NCBI RefSeq assembly: GCF_013166575.1 | Contig: NZ_JABKKE010000010.1 | Location: 62,001 to 126,000 of the forward strand | Source of the DNA: Xylanibacter rodentium | Lineage (GTDB): Bacteria > Bacteroidota > Bacteroidia > Bacteroidales > Bacteroidaceae | DNA: 64,000 nucleotides | Direction of reading: 5' to 3' | Shown: positions 1-10,827 of the stretch, in pieces | Numbering within the stretch: position 1 is the first letter of the stretch | How the letters are laid out: each line of letters starts with the position of its first letter | Program-made: the position numbers and the translations under genes | Notes under the pieces: model-generated | What the model was told of the DNA's origin: nothing | The model's input: the letters and a program-made list of their open reading frames with translations, nothing else | The model's database searches: none

Positions 1-910
1 CCCATTTCTGGAATGTATAATCCACACCGGCTGACCATTTGTTTGAATGTCTCCATGACATGCCGACGCCGAATGTCGTAGGCAGACTCAATCCGTTCTT
101 TACAATTTCTGTCGTCTTGTCCGATACGTTTGTCTGGGTATTCGTGTTTGAGATGACAGCCTCCACATCAGCTCCCAACTTATGTCCTATGCCATAAGTC
201 GCTCCCACCGTAAGATAATTGTCGGCCGACATCCGTTGCTGCCACTGCAATCCCAAATCAATCTTATAATTGCTCACACTTGTACTGTACGTCTTTACAA
301 TACTGTTGACATAGCTGTCGCTGTTGACAACAGAAATGGACTTGTCATACGTCCCCCAAAAATAAGAGAAATTGGCACCTACGGAAAGTCCTTTGAACGC
401 ATTCCAGCCAAATCCGACGTATGCCTGATGAAATCCTCCGGAACCGGAATGCATCTCAGTAGATGTGGTAAGGACAGACTCTTCTGATGAACCGATATTA
501 TATTTGCTTGAATAATTATAGCCAATATTTGTAAAAGGAACAACACCAATGCTGAGTCCAACTTTCGGCATCAGACGAAATAGGGCTACGGCATATTCAA
601 AATCGGCATTATTGGCATTGATTTTCTTTCCGTTTTCCTCAAAATTGGTTATCTGTCCGGAAAGACCCACATCCATTATCATTGTCAGCGAATCAACTGC
701 AGAATAGGATGCAGGATTGAGCATGTTCACTTGGTCACTATAACGCAATCCCAAAGCCAAACCGTTCATACCACGGTTAAATCCCTGTGACTGATCGGAC
801 AAGACGCCCAATCCATACTGACTATAAGGAGAGTTTGTACCACTTTGAGCATTTGCAGACACATATATGCCACCAAGCATTATGCTACTTATTATTATCA
901 GCTTTTTCAT
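1..910 (-). CDS. Outer membrane beta-barrel protein, 3' part missing
   Basis: The frame opens at an ATG at 910 and stays open to the window edge, giving the first 303 residues. The N-terminus is a signal peptide (MKKLIIISSIMLGG, then ANAQ, likely cut after ANA). The mature start NSPYSQYGLG and the alternating short hydrophobic and polar segments ending in aromatic residues are typical of Bacteroidota outer membrane barrels. The start codon overlaps the last 26 bases of coaX, so the two are co-transcribed. The coaX-barrel pairing is common in Bacteroidales, where it usually precedes envelope and peptidyl-prolyl isomerase genes; those would lie outside this window. The ligand and function are unknown. 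Confidence 0.8.
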   Translation of the reverse strand, partial: MKKLIIISSIMLGGIYVSANAQSGTNSPYSQYGLGVLSDQSQGFNRGMNGLALGLRYSDQVNMLNPASYSAVDSLTMIMDVGLSGQITNFEENGKKINANNADFEYAVALFRLMPKVGLSIGVVPFTNIGYNYSSKYNIGSSEESVLTTSTEMHSGSGGFHQAYVGFGWNAFKGLSVGANFSYFWGTYDKSISVVNSDSYVNSIVKTYSTSVSNYKIDLGLQWQQRMSADNYLTVGATYGIGHKLGADVEAVISNTNTQTNVSDKTTEIVKNGLSLPTTFGVGMSWRHSNKWSAGVDYTFQKW

Positions 911-1646
911 TCAATATTAATTCTTCATTATAGAGAAGTATACGGTTTAATCCCTTTGGGACTATAAATTTGTCTGCAAAGATGCACTTTTTTTCCGAAA
1001 TGTGCAAATTTAGAGAGACGCCACCCGTTAAATAAACAAAAAGACTTGGATATTTTAATAAAAAATCATGTATATATCCTTCTATCTCACGCTCAACTCC
1101 ATACATAACACCGCTTCTAATTGCCGTCTCTGTATCAAATCCCAGTTCGGGAGTCTCACCTTTACGGCTTATAAGAGGCAACGAATCCGTAAAACGGTTA
1201 AGAGCTTTCAGTCTGACCGTCGGACCTGGAGAGATATTCCCCCCTATATATTCGCCGGACGAAGTAACAAAATCATATGTAATACAAGTTCCGACATCCA
1301 CTATAAGCAAATCGTGTCCCTTATGTTGTGAATAAGCACCGACCGCTGCAGCCAACCTGTCGGAACCTAAAGTCAGAGGAGTAGCATATTTATTAATTAT
1401 AGGCACCGGAGTAACTCCCGATATGAGTTGCATCATGGGAAACGAAAGTTCACTTATACCCAAGCGGAGCTCTTCCGACATTTTTACTACTGTAGAGAAA
1501 ATCCCTTTCTTAAAACAATACTTTTTACAGAATTTTTTCAATTCAAACAATTCTCCGGCATCCATCCTTATTTCTTCCACAGGCGTCATACCATCGAAAG
1601 CAACAAGTTTGGTACAAGTATTACCAATGTCTATTGTTAAATTCAT
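885..1646 (-). CDS. coaX: Type III pantothenate kinase
   Basis: This enzyme phosphorylates pantothenate with ATP in the first committed step of CoA synthesis. The 253-residue protein starts MNLTIDIGNTCTK, the ASKHA-fold phosphate-binding DxGNT motif. It also has GSDRLAAAVGAY near residue 95, VDVGTCITYDF with the catalytic-type Asp near residue 115, and GGNISPG near 135. The length is normal for CoaX. I chose the ATG at 1646 because the DxGNT motif must lie next to the N-terminus; an in-frame upstream extension to 1751 adds an unrelated hydrophobic stretch. It overlaps the downstream barrel gene by 26 bases. CoaBC of the same pathway is encoded at 13855. Confidence 0.95.
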   Translation of the reverse strand: MNLTIDIGNTCTKLVAFDGMTPVEEIRMDAGELFELKKFCKKYCFKKGIFSTVVKMSEELRLGISELSFPMMQLISGVTPVPIINKYATPLTLGSDRLAAAVGAYSQHKGHDLLIVDVGTCITYDFVTSSGEYIGGNISPGPTVRLKALNRFTDSLPLISRKGETPELGFDTETAIRSGVMYGVEREIEGYIHDFLLKYPSLFVYLTGGVSLNLHISEKKCIFADKFIVPKGLNRILLYNEELILNEKADNNK

Positions 1647-1723
1647 CCTACTGTTTTCTCTTACAGGCTGCAAAATTATTGAAAAAAAATGAGATAATAG
1701 CACTGAAAGTAGAAAAAAGAAAG

Positions 1724-1731
1724 TATTTTTG
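1724..1731 (+). promoter_or_regulatory. -7 element TATTTTTG just before the DUF4105 gene
   Basis: TATTTTTG matches the Bacteroidota -7 consensus TAnnTTTG and lies 4 bases before a GTG codon at 1736. Transcription from it would start at or within a few bases of that codon, so the message would be leaderless or nearly so. I see no TTTG box 19-21 bases upstream. Confidence 0.4.
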
Positions 1732-1735
1732 CATC

Positions 1736-2962
1736 GTGAAACGATTAACAATCAATTTTAGAACTATCGTAAAAACCGTTATCATTACAGTAACGGTGTA
1801 TTTTTTATGTGTTTCCGCTCACGGTAGCACACCGGGCCAACATGCTGACCTCAATGCAGACACTACTTCCGATTCTATTGAAGTAAGCCTGCTCACATGC
1901 TCTTCCGGAGAAGAAGTATACAGTCTGTATGGCCATACGGCACTTAGATACCACAATTTACACAACGGTGAAGACTGGACGTTCAATTATGGAATATTCA
2001 GTTTCAAAAAACCTTTTTTTGTTTTACGCTTCACTATGGGTATTACTGATTATGAACTTGGTGTGATACCTTTTAACATCTTCAAACGCGAATACGCCCG
2101 GACCGGCAGAGGAGTCGTGGAACAGGTACTCAACATGACCGCTGAGGAAAAGCAGACATTATACAATGCACTCATAGAAAATTATAGTCCGGAAAACAGA
2201 GTATACAGATACAATTTCTTCTATAACAACTGTACTACAAAAGTACGTGACATGATAGAACATTGTCTTAAAGGAAATATTGTATATCCTGAAGAGTCTT
2301 CTTATCCTACATATCGCGAAGCAATACATGAATACACTGTGGGACACCCATGGGCTACATTCGGCAATGACTTATGTATCGGAGCGAAAGCTGACATGGC
2401 AATGAGTTTAAGAGAACAACAGTTCTTACCTGACAATCTAAAGAACGATTTTGAGAAAGCCAGAATAAAGTCTGCCGACGGTGAATACAAACCTTTGGTA
2501 ACAGATACAAGAACCATCATAGAACCACAAATACAGATTATAGAGAAAGAATTTCCATTTTCTCCCACTCAATGTGCATACATACTGCTGTCTATCTCCA
2601 TTGTAATAGCAGTTATAGAATATAAAAGAAAAAGAACATTCATCGCATGGGACAGCCTCATAATGCTTACAGATGGGATTGCAGGTATAATCCTCACGGT
2701 ATTGCTTTTCTCCAAACATCCAACCACAAGCACAAACTTGCAGGTGCTACTTATAAATCCACTACCTCTTATATATATATACAACGTAATAAAACGAAGA
2801 AAAACCATATATTGGAAATTCTCATTCACATTGATTGTTCTATTCTTTATCGGAGCGTTTTTTCAAAATTATGCAGATGGAATTAACATTGTGGCATTAT
2901 CTTTGCTAATAAGATGTTGGATAAACATGAGGCTTTCAGCTTCCCCCACAAGCAACAAATGA
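1736..2962 (+). CDS. DUF4105 (Lnb N-terminal-like) membrane protein
   Basis: The 408-residue protein starts at a GTG (VKRLTINFRT) followed by an N-terminal hydrophobic segment; frame-compatible upstream codons up to 1634 are less likely. The periplasmic part has SLYGHTALR and, later, FFYNNCTTKVRDMIE. A conserved His followed by an NC-T Cys is the pattern of DUF4105 and resembles permuted papain-like (NlpC/LRAT-type) folds; the catalytic role is inferred. The C-terminal third has about five hydrophobic membrane segments. Its stop overlaps the start of the next gene (ATGA), so they are translationally coupled. Substrate unknown. The family sits near secA in many Bacteroidales, from memory. Confidence 0.75.
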   Translation: MKRLTINFRTIVKTVIITVTVYFLCVSAHGSTPGQHADLNADTTSDSIEVSLLTCSSGEEVYSLYGHTALRYHNLHNGEDWTFNYGIFSFKKPFFVLRFTMGITDYELGVIPFNIFKREYARTGRGVVEQVLNMTAEEKQTLYNALIENYSPENRVYRYNFFYNNCTTKVRDMIEHCLKGNIVYPEESSYPTYREAIHEYTVGHPWATFGNDLCIGAKADMAMSLREQQFLPDNLKNDFEKARIKSADGEYKPLVTDTRTIIEPQIQIIEKEFPFSPTQCAYILLSISIVIAVIEYKRKRTFIAWDSLIMLTDGIAGIILTVLLFSKHPTTSTNLQVLLINPLPLIYIYNVIKRRKTIYWKFSFTLIVLFFIGAFFQNYADGINIVALSLLIRCWINMRLSASPTSNK

Positions 2963-4536
2963 AGAAATACAGATACATATCACTCACACTGGTTGCAGCA
3001 TTCGCCATTACCGGATATGCCCAGGAACAGATTCTAAAATCTGCTCCACAATTGGTAGTGAACATATCAATCGACCAACTGAGATCCGATTATATGGAAG
3101 CATTTGCACCACTTTACGGCACTAACGGATTCAAACGGTTGCTGAAAAACGGGACTATATACACCAATGCTTCATATCCATTTTCACAAATAGACAGAGC
3201 CTCGGCCATAGCATCCATCGCCACTGGGACGACACCTTTTTACAACAGTATAGTCGGGGCCAGATGGCTCAACAAAGAGACACTCCGGCCTGTATATTGT
3301 GTCGATGACGAAAATCATCAGGGATACTACACCAAAGATTGCTCCTCGCCGAAAAATCTCAGCACGTCGACTATATGCGACGAATTAAAAGTAGCGACCA
3401 ACGGAAAAGCCGTAGTTTATTCCATTGCACCTTTCCGTGATGCAGCCATATTGTCTGCCGGACATGCCGCAGACGGAGCTATCTGGATTGACGACAATGA
3501 CGGCACATGGTGCTCGTCGACATACTACTTCGATGCTCCGCCGTCATGGTTACAGGCTTTCAACAGCCTACACTCGTTGCCACGGACAATAGATATAAGC
3601 GAGTGGCAACCAAAAAACGCATTGTCAGGCAACTTCAGCTATTTCATGACAGGAGGCATGCAAAAGCCGTTCAAGCGTAAGTTTACAGGAGCACGACGTT
3701 TCAGGGAATATAAGACGAGCGGACTGGTAAACGAAAGCATAACGGACATTGCCATCCAGTGCATCAACAGCAATGTGATGGGGTCTGACGCCATTACCGA
3801 CTGCATTAACATAACATATTATGCCGGTAATTTCGACCATAGGCCACTTGCCGAATGTCAGATGGAATTACAGGACACCTATGTACGTCTTGATTCTGAA
3901 ATCGGAAGACTTATAGACCATGTGGAAAAACGAGTGGGTGCCGACAATGTTCTTTTCGTAATAACAAGCACAGGATACTGTGACGAAGATAACACTGATT
4001 ATACAAAATTCAACATTCCGTCCGGAACGTTCAACATCAACCGCACTGCCAATCTTCTGAACATGTATTTCGGGGCTATCTGGGGGCAAGGGAAGTATGT
4101 AGAGACATGCTTCGGGCCACAGATGTTCCTGAATCACAAACTTTTCGAGCAAAAACAGATAAGTTTCACAGACGCATCAAAGCGCGCCCAGGAATTTCTG
4201 TCACAAATATCCGGCATACGCAATGTGTACACTTCGTTGCAACTATTGTCCGACAACAACCCGCAGATTTACAAAATACGCAACGGATTCCATCCCGAAC
4301 GTAATGGAGATATACAGATTGAAGTAACCCCCGGATGGCATTTGGTCAACGAGGATTACATGGAAAACCAGCTATACAGAGCATCATTTATACAATTCCC
4401 GATTATAATATATGGAACGGGAGTTAAAGCAGAGCGCATCAACACCCCCGTAACCATAGACCGCATTGCCCCGACTGTAACCAAGGCAATACGCATACGT
4501 GCTCCGAATGCCTGTTCTTCAGAACCACTGTTTTAA
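2959..4536 (+). CDS. Alkaline-phosphatase-superfamily protein, predicted catalytically inactive
   Basis: The 525-residue protein has a signal peptide ([22 protein letters not shown]) and the overall line of PafA-type alkaline phosphatases: SIDQLRSDY with the first metal-ligand Asp, [15 protein letters not shown], the AILSAGH block and the PIIIYGTG end block. Most active-site positions are changed. The Thr nucleophile position reads Arg (QIDRASA), the D-x-x-x-H pair reads YYAGN, the DH pair reads TSTGY, and the final metal His reads Gln (FIQFP). These assignments come from aligning by eye to the known PafA pattern. The start ATG overlaps the preceding stop. It is probably a periplasmic or lipid-facing pseudoenzyme; its role is unknown. 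Confidence 0.75.
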   Translation: MKKYRYISLTLVAAFAITGYAQEQILKSAPQLVVNISIDQLRSDYMEAFAPLYGTNGFKRLLKNGTIYTNASYPFSQIDRASAIASIATGTTPFYNSIVGARWLNKETLRPVYCVDDENHQGYYTKDCSSPKNLSTSTICDELKVATNGKAVVYSIAPFRDAAILSAGHAADGAIWIDDNDGTWCSSTYYFDAPPSWLQAFNSLHSLPRTIDISEWQPKNALSGNFSYFMTGGMQKPFKRKFTGARRFREYKTSGLVNESITDIAIQCINSNVMGSDAITDCINITYYAGNFDHRPLAECQMELQDTYVRLDSEIGRLIDHVEKRVGADNVLFVITSTGYCDEDNTDYTKFNIPSGTFNINRTANLLNMYFGAIWGQGKYVETCFGPQMFLNHKLFEQKQISFTDASKRAQEFLSQISGIRNVYTSLQLLSDNNPQIYKIRNGFHPERNGDIQIEVTPGWHLVNEDYMENQLYRASFIQFPIIIYGTGVKAERINTPVTIDRIAPTVTKAIRIRAPNACSSEPLF

Positions 4537-4604
4537 TTACTTATACATGTAAGACATGTAAATCCACAATACGCATTATAAACGAAAATAAAAAAACATC
4601 AGAT

Positions 4605-7600
4605 ATGAACTTCAGTGAAATTCTAAAGAAAATATTCGGCAATAAATCTGAACGAGACAGAAAACTTATTGAGCCGTTAGTAGAAAAAGTAAAAGCCGTA
4701 CATCCACAAATAGCACAACTCGACAACGACGCCTTGCGTGAAAGAACCCGACAACTCCGCAAACAAATCAAAGATTCAGCCAGCGGGCAGGAGGAGAAAA
4801 TTGCAGAACTGAAAGCAAAGATAGAGGACACGCCTATTGACGAGCGCGAAGAGATATTCAACCAAATAGACAAGTTGGAAAAGGAAGTTCTTGAAATATA
4901 TGAAGGCGTCCTCAACGAAATACTACCGGAAGTTTTTGCCATTGTAAAGGAAACGGCAAAACGCTTCTCTGAGAATGAAGAAACGATAGTCACCGCTACC
5001 GACTTCGACCGTGAGCTGGCAGCGGATCCGCGCAAGGACTTCATTACCATCGAAGGAGACAAGGCCATTTACCACAACCATTGGACAGCCGGAGGCAATG
5101 ATCTGAAATGGGAAATGGTGCACTATGACGTGCAATTATTCGGAGGTATAGTGCTTCATCAGGGAAAGATTGCAGAGATGGCGACAGGAGAGGGAAAAAC
5201 TCTCGTGGCCACACTGCCTGTATTCCTTAATGCCCTGACAGGAAACGGAGTGCATGTGGTTACAGTCAACGACTATCTGGCCAAACGTGACTCCGAATGG
5301 ATGGGACCGATCTATGAGTTCCACGGACTGTCGGTAGACTGCATAGACAAGCATCAGCCCAACTCAGAAGCCCGTCGCCGTGCCTATCAAGCTGACATTA
5401 CATTCGGTACTAACAACGAATTCGGTTTCGACTATTTGCGTGACAACATGGCCACATCGCCTGCCGATCTGGTACAACGATCTCACAACTACGCCATTGT
5501 TGACGAGGTGGACTCCGTTCTCGTCGACGACGCACGTACTCCGCTTATCATTTCCGGTCCGGTACCAAAAGGTGACGTGCAGATGTTTGAAGAGTATCAG
5601 CCACTCGTTGAAAGCCTTGTCGATGTCCAGCGCAAGCTCGCGACACAATACCTTGCCGAGGCAAAACAGAAGATAAGCGAGGGCAAGACAAAGAACGACC
5701 AGAAGCTGCTTGACGAAGGATTTCTCTCGCTCTACCGCTCGCACAAGGCTTTGCCGAAAAACAAACCGCTCATCAAATATCTTTCGGAAGAAGGCATCAA
5801 GGCTGGTATGCTCAAGACCGAGGAGATATACATGGAGAATAACAACAGACGTATGCCGGAGGCCATAGAGCCGCTTTACTTCGTTGTTGACGAGAAACTC
5901 AACTCGTGCGACCTTACCGACAAGGGAACAGAGTGGCTTGCAAAAAAGGTGAATGACAACGCCCTCTTCGTGCTCCCCGACATAGCATCACAGCTCTCGG
6001 AACTCGAAGTGGAAGCCGGACTTACCGATCAAGAGCGAGTTGACAAGAAGGACGAACTGCTGAGCCACTACGCCATACAGAGCGAGCGCGTACACACACT
6101 CCAGCAGCTGCTCAAGGCATACACCATGTTCAACAAAGACGATGAATATGTGGTAATTGACGGTGAGGTGAAGATTGTAGACGAGCAGACCGGCCGTATA
6201 ATGGAAGGACGCCGCTGGAGCGACGGACTCCATCAGGCCGTAGAAGCCAAAGAGCACGTGAAAGTGGAGGCCGCTACACAGACCTTTGCTACAATCACAT
6301 TACAGAATTACTTCCGCATGTATCACAAACTTTCCGGTATGACAGGAACGGCTTCTACCGAAGCCGGTGAATTCTGGGATATATACAAACTCGACGTTGT
6401 TGAAATACCCACCAACCGCCCTGTCTTGCGAAAGGATATGGATGACCGCGTGTACAAGACGGCACGTGCCAAGTACAATGCTGTGATAGAAGAGATTGTA
6501 AAGATGCGCGAAAGCGGGCGTCCCGTTCTTGTAGGAACGACATCTGTCGAGATTTCAGAACTCATCTCCAAGATGCTCAGCATGCGTAAGATACCTCATC
6601 AGGTGCTCAACGCCAAACTTCACCAGAAAGAGGCCGACATCGTAGCACTCGCAGGACAAAGTGTAAACGGTCTCGGAGCCGTTACTATAGCTACAAACAT
6701 GGCCGGTCGTGGAACCGACATCAAACTGTCACCCGAAGTAAAGGCTGCCGGCGGTCTTGCCATCATTGGTACGGAACGTCACGAAAGCCGTCGCGTAGAC
6801 CGTCAGCTCCGCGGACGTTCCGGACGTCAGGGCGACCCAGGTTCATCAGTGTTTTTCATTTCACTGGAAGACAAACTCATGCGTCTCTTTGCATCCGAAC
6901 GCATTGCCCGCGTTATGGACAAGATGGGATTCAAGGAGGACGAGATGATTGAAAGTTCTATGATATCGAGCAGCATTGAACGTGCCCAAAAGAAAGTTGA
7001 GGAAAACAACTTCGGCATACGTAAGCGCCTGCTTGAATACGACGACGTGATGAACAAGCAACGCACCGTAGTGTACGAGAAACGCCGCCACGCACTAATG
7101 GGCGAACGCATCGGAATGGACATCACCAACATCATTTGGGACCGTGTGGTAAACATCATCGAAAATAACAATAATGACTATGAGGGATGCAAGGAGGAAT
7201 TCATGCATATTTTGGCCATGGAGGTACCGTTCACTAATGAACAACTCAACAATATGGGCAAAGACGAACTATATGAGAAATCATTCCAACAAGCCATAGA
7301 GGTGTTCAAACGCAAAACCGAACGCATACAGTCAGTGGCATGGCCTATCATCAAACAGGTTTACGAAAACCAAGGTTCTATGTACGAGCGCATCATGGTG
7401 CCCATCACAGACGGCCGGCGTATGTACAACATACCGTGCGATTTGAAAGAAGCATACGATACAGAATGCAAAAGTGTTGTGAAACAGTTTGAAAAGATTA
7501 TCCTGCTCCACATCATCGATGACTGCTGGAAAGAAAATCTTAGAGAACTCGACGAACTGAAACACAGTGTACAGAACGCATCATACGAGCAAAAAGACCC

Positions 7601-7955
7601 GCTACTCATATTCAAACTTGAGAGCGTAAAACTGTTCGACAAGATGGTCAACGACATGAACGATCGTATTACCGGCATACTCATGCGAAGTGCCATTCCC
7701 GAGATGCAACAGGCACCTGAGGCAGCACCCGAGCAAATACCGGAACAGCCACGCCAGCAATACACGGAAACAAAACGTGATATGGACGAAGAGCAGCTTA
7801 CAGATCCCGAACAAGCAGCGGCGGCGGCTCAAGACACACGCGCCCGACAGCCACAAGCCCCTATAGTAAAAGAAAAGTTACCGGGCCGCAACGACCCTTG
7901 CCCTTGCGGTAGCGGTAAAAAGTTCAAGAACTGCCACGGTCAGGGATTGGTATAA
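4605..7955 (+). CDS. secA: Preprotein translocase ATPase SecA
   Basis: SecA is the ATP-driven motor that pushes secretory proteins through SecYEG. The 1116-residue protein is long, as usual in Bacteroidota. Visible landmarks: Walker [12 protein letters not shown] (about residue 195), [31 protein letters not shown] (DEAD-type Walker B), [12 protein letters not shown] and [16 protein letters not shown] of the second motor domain, and the C-terminal zinc-binding tail [14 protein letters not shown] that binds SecB or phospholipid in other bacteria. An acidic Gln/Glu/Ala-rich linker precedes the tail. It starts 68 bases after the pseudo-phosphatase gene and ends in front of a very strong hairpin. 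Confidence 0.98.
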   Translation: MNFSEILKKIFGNKSERDRKLIEPLVEKVKAVHPQIAQLDNDALRERTRQLRKQIKDSASGQEEKIAELKAKIEDTPIDEREEIFNQIDKLEKEVLEIYEGVLNEILPEVFAIVKETAKRFSENEETIVTATDFDRELAADPRKDFITIEGDKAIYHNHWTAGGNDLKWEMVHYDVQLFGGIVLHQGKIAEMATGEGKTLVATLPVFLNALTGNGVHVVTVNDYLAKRDSEWMGPIYEFHGLSVDCIDKHQPNSEARRRAYQADITFGTNNEFGFDYLRDNMATSPADLVQRSHNYAIVDEVDSVLVDDARTPLIISGPVPKGDVQMFEEYQPLVESLVDVQRKLATQYLAEAKQKISEGKTKNDQKLLDEGFLSLYRSHKALPKNKPLIKYLSEEGIKAGMLKTEEIYMENNNRRMPEAIEPLYFVVDEKLNSCDLTDKGTEWLAKKVNDNALFVLPDIASQLSELEVEAGLTDQERVDKKDELLSHYAIQSERVHTLQQLLKAYTMFNKDDEYVVIDGEVKIVDEQTGRIMEGRRWSDGLHQAVEAKEHVKVEAATQTFATITLQNYFRMYHKLSGMTGTASTEAGEFWDIYKLDVVEIPTNRPVLRKDMDDRVYKTARAKYNAVIEEIVKMRESGRPVLVGTTSVEISELISKMLSMRKIPHQVLNAKLHQKEADIVALAGQSVNGLGAVTIATNMAGRGTDIKLSPEVKAAGGLAIIGTERHESRRVDRQLRGRSGRQGDPGSSVFFISLEDKLMRLFASERIARVMDKMGFKEDEMIESSMISSSIERAQKKVEENNFGIRKRLLEYDDVMNKQRTVVYEKRRHALMGERIGMDITNIIWDRVVNIIENNNNDYEGCKEEFMHILAMEVPFTNEQLNNMGKDELYEKSFQQAIEVFKRKTERIQSVAWPIIKQVYENQGSMYERIMVPITDGRRMYNIPCDLKEAYDTECKSVVKQFEKIILLHIIDDCWKENLRELDELKHSVQNASYEQKDPLLIFKLESVKLFDKMVNDMNDRITGILMRSAIPEMQQAPEAAPEQIPEQPRQQYTETKRDMDEEQLTDPEQAAAAAQDTRARQPQAPIVKEKLPGRNDPCPCGSGKKFKNCHGQGLV

Positions 7956-7971
7956 GCAATCAATATAATAC

Positions 7972-8041
7972 GCAAGCAAGTCAAAGACTGCAACTATACA
8001 CCACAATATGGTGCACTTGTTGCAGTCTTTGACTTGCTTGC
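7972..8041 (+). terminator. Strong hairpin terminator after secA
   Basis: Two perfect 23-base arms (7972-7994 and 8019-8041) enclose a 24-base loop that itself contains a 5-base stem (CACCA/TGGTG). The stem starts 16 bases after the secA stop. No long T-run follows, which is common for Bacteroidota terminators. Confidence 0.8.
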
Positions 8042-8169
8042 ATATTTCTATTCATATCAACAACCATCAAACATTATATTTTCAAGTATAAGTCCTCATT
8101 ACCATCATCATTTTTAGGTATTTTTATCCAATTCTCTTAAAATACAATACAGTTGCAGCCGAAATATTG

Positions 8170-8177
8170 TAATTTTG
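8170..8177 (+). promoter_or_regulatory. -7 element TAATTTTG upstream of feoAB
   Basis: TAATTTTG fits TAnnTTTG and is followed by GCAG; the feoAB ATG is 22 bases downstream. There is no well-spaced upstream box, and I could not identify a Fur-type operator. Confidence 0.45.
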
Positions 8178-8199
8178 CAGAAAATATCTAAAAACAAAC

Positions 8200-10758
8200 A
8201 TGAAACTTTCCGAATTAAAAACCGGTGAAAAAGGAGTAATCGTAAAAGTATTGGGCCATGGAGGCTTCCGCAAACGTATTGTCGAGATGGGATTCATCAA
8301 AGGCAAAATAGTGGAAGTGTTGCTGAACGCCCCACTCCAAGACCCTGTAAAATATAAGATAATGGGCTACGAGGTGTCGCTACGTCATAACGAGGCCGAC
8401 ATGATAGAGATTATATCAGTCGAGGAAGCCATGCTGTTGGAAAGCAACAACACAAGAGTCCAATCTACAGAAAAAGTTACAGGAGACGATGCCTGCGACT
8501 TCTCCCTGACAGACAAACAGCTGAAAGCGGCAGCCATGAAAAAGCGCCGCACTATAAACGTAGCCCTCGTGGGCAACCCTAACTGCGGTAAGACCTCACT
8601 GTTCAACTTCGCGTCCGGAGCCCATGAGCGTGTAGGAAACTACTCCGGAGTGACAGTAGACGCCAAGGAAGGGCACGCCACATTCGAAGGTTATGAGTTT
8701 AACATAGTAGACCTGCCGGGAACATATTCACTCTCCGCCTACAGTCCTGAAGAGCTGTATGTACGCAAACAGATTATAGAAAAAACTCCTGATATCGTCA
8801 TCAATGTCATTGACTCCAGCAATATAGAGCGCAACCTTTACCTCACTACACAACTCGTAGACATGCACCTGCGCATGATATGTGCACTTAACATGTACGA
8901 TGAATTTGAAAACCGTGGCGACAAACTGGACTACAAGATTCTGAGCCAACTCTTCGGTGTGCCGATGATACCCACTGTATTCAAGACTGGCAAAGGTGTT
9001 GAGATGCTTTTCCACATCATCATAAATATGTATGAAGGAGTCGATTTCCTTGACAAAAACGGAAACATCAACCCGGAAGTGGCAGCCGATATACGCGACT
9101 GGCACAAAGCATACGGCAATGAGCACTCACAAGAAGAAGAACACGGAGAGGACTTCGCCCACGGTGACCGCCCCAACAATAGTGTATACCGTCACATACA
9201 CCTGAACCACGGACCACAGATAGAAGAAAGTATAGAGGCCCTAAAGAGCGAACTTCAAGAGGACGAACACATAAGACATAAGTATTCCACACGATATTTG
9301 TCCATAAAACTCCTCGAAATGGATTCTGAGACGGAACGACTTGTAAATTCACTACCCAACGGAAAACGAATCATTGATATACGTGACAAACAGGCCGATC
9401 GAATAAAGAAAGAAAATGCAGAAGACTGCGAGACTGCCATCATGGACGCCAAATACGGATTCATACATGGTGCGCTGCAAGAAGCCGGATATGAAAAAGG
9501 AAACAAACAGGACACATATCAGATAACCCATGCCATCGACAGCGTCATAACAAACAAATATATCGGTTTCCCTTTATTTTTCCTGTTGATATATGTCATG
9601 TTCCAAGCCACATTCTCGCTCGGTCAGTATCCCATGGACTGGATAGAAAACGGCGTAACGGCACTTAGCGACCTGCTTAGTTCGACTCTTGCCGACGGGC
9701 CACTCAAAGACATGCTTGTCGACGGAATTATCGGAGGTGTGGGTGCCGTAATTGTATTCTTGCCGCAAATACTCATACTATACGGTTTCATATCGTTCAT
9801 GGAAGACTCCGGCTACATGGCCCGTGCAGCCTTCATCATGGACAAACTCATGCACAAGATGGGGCTGCACGGCAAGTCGTTCATACCACTAATAATGGGA
9901 TTCGGCTGTAATGTACCGGCCATCATGAGCACGCGCACCATCGAGAGTCGCCGTTCACGCCTCATAACAATGCTAATACTCCCGTTGATGAGTTGCTCTG
10001 CCCGTTTACCCATCTACATCATGATAACAGGAACCTTTTTCGCCGTAAGATATCAAAGTCTTATAATGATTTCACTATATGCCATAGGTATACTGCTATC
10101 CGTGATAATGAGCCGCATATTCAGTCGGTGGATAATCAGGGGAGAGGACCTGCCGTTCGTAATGGAACTTCCACCCTACCGCTTTCCCACAAGCAAGGCC
10201 ATCATGCGCCACACATGGGAGAAAGGCAAACAATATCTTAAAAAGATGGGAGGCATAATTCTTGTTGCCAGCATCATCGTATGGGCCCTTGGCTACTTCC
10301 CTCACAACAACAGCCTGAACGCCCAACAGCAACAAGAACAAAGCTACATAGGACGAATAGGCAAAACCATCGAGCCGATATTCCATGCACAAGGCTTCGA
10401 CTGGCGCCTCGACGTCGGGCTTATCGCCGGCGTAGGCGCCAAAGAGATAGTAGCCTCTACTTTAGGTGTGCTATACAGCGGAGACGACACCGTGACTGAC
10501 AATGATCAAGAGAACAGAGAATCAAACGACAAATATTCAAATCTATATCTGAAAATGTCAGCCAACGGTATCACTCCACTCATAGCATTCTGCTATCTGC
10601 TCTTCGTACTTATATACTTCCCATGCCTGGCCACCATCGCAGCCATAAAACACGAGAGTGGCTCATGGCGTTGGGCCATCTTTGCCGCAATATACACCAC
10701 AGTACTTGCATGGTTTGTCTCAGCGGCTGTATATCAGATAGGTATGCTCATGGCATAA
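8200..10758 (+). CDS. feoB: Ferrous iron transporter, FeoA-FeoB fusion
   Basis: This is an inner-membrane Fe(II) importer with a G-protein domain. Residues 1-75 are a FeoA SH3-like domain (GFRKRIVEMGFIKG), then a linker, then the FeoB GTPase: G1 VGNPNCGKTSLFN (about residue 124), G2 YSGVTVD, G3 DLPGTYSLS, G4 NMYDE. After the regulatory helical spacer, gate and core membrane segments run from about residue 448 to the end, with the conserved GFGCNVPAIMSTRTI and GAKEIVASTLG motifs. At 852 residues it is complete. The FeoA fusion is normal for Bacteroidales. No FeoC is adjacent, but a small FeoB-associated-type Cys-rich protein is encoded far away at 46360. Confidence 0.96.
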   Translation: MKLSELKTGEKGVIVKVLGHGGFRKRIVEMGFIKGKIVEVLLNAPLQDPVKYKIMGYEVSLRHNEADMIEIISVEEAMLLESNNTRVQSTEKVTGDDACDFSLTDKQLKAAAMKKRRTINVALVGNPNCGKTSLFNFASGAHERVGNYSGVTVDAKEGHATFEGYEFNIVDLPGTYSLSAYSPEELYVRKQIIEKTPDIVINVIDSSNIERNLYLTTQLVDMHLRMICALNMYDEFENRGDKLDYKILSQLFGVPMIPTVFKTGKGVEMLFHIIINMYEGVDFLDKNGNINPEVAADIRDWHKAYGNEHSQEEEHGEDFAHGDRPNNSVYRHIHLNHGPQIEESIEALKSELQEDEHIRHKYSTRYLSIKLLEMDSETERLVNSLPNGKRIIDIRDKQADRIKKENAEDCETAIMDAKYGFIHGALQEAGYEKGNKQDTYQITHAIDSVITNKYIGFPLFFLLIYVMFQATFSLGQYPMDWIENGVTALSDLLSSTLADGPLKDMLVDGIIGGVGAVIVFLPQILILYGFISFMEDSGYMARAAFIMDKLMHKMGLHGKSFIPLIMGFGCNVPAIMSTRTIESRRSRLITMLILPLMSCSARLPIYIMITGTFFAVRYQSLIMISLYAIGILLSVIMSRIFSRWIIRGEDLPFVMELPPYRFPTSKAIMRHTWEKGKQYLKKMGGIILVASIIVWALGYFPHNNSLNAQQQQEQSYIGRIGKTIEPIFHAQGFDWRLDVGLIAGVGAKEIVASTLGVLYSGDDTVTDNDQENRESNDKYSNLYLKMSANGITPLIAFCYLLFVLIYFPCLATIAAIKHESGSWRWAIFAAIYTTVLAWFVSAAVYQIGMLMA

Positions 10759-10827
10759 CAACCATCACAACCTTCTCAAACTACAGCGACAGCCTCGTTA
10801 CTATGCCGTTAAGGTCCAACAAGTCAG

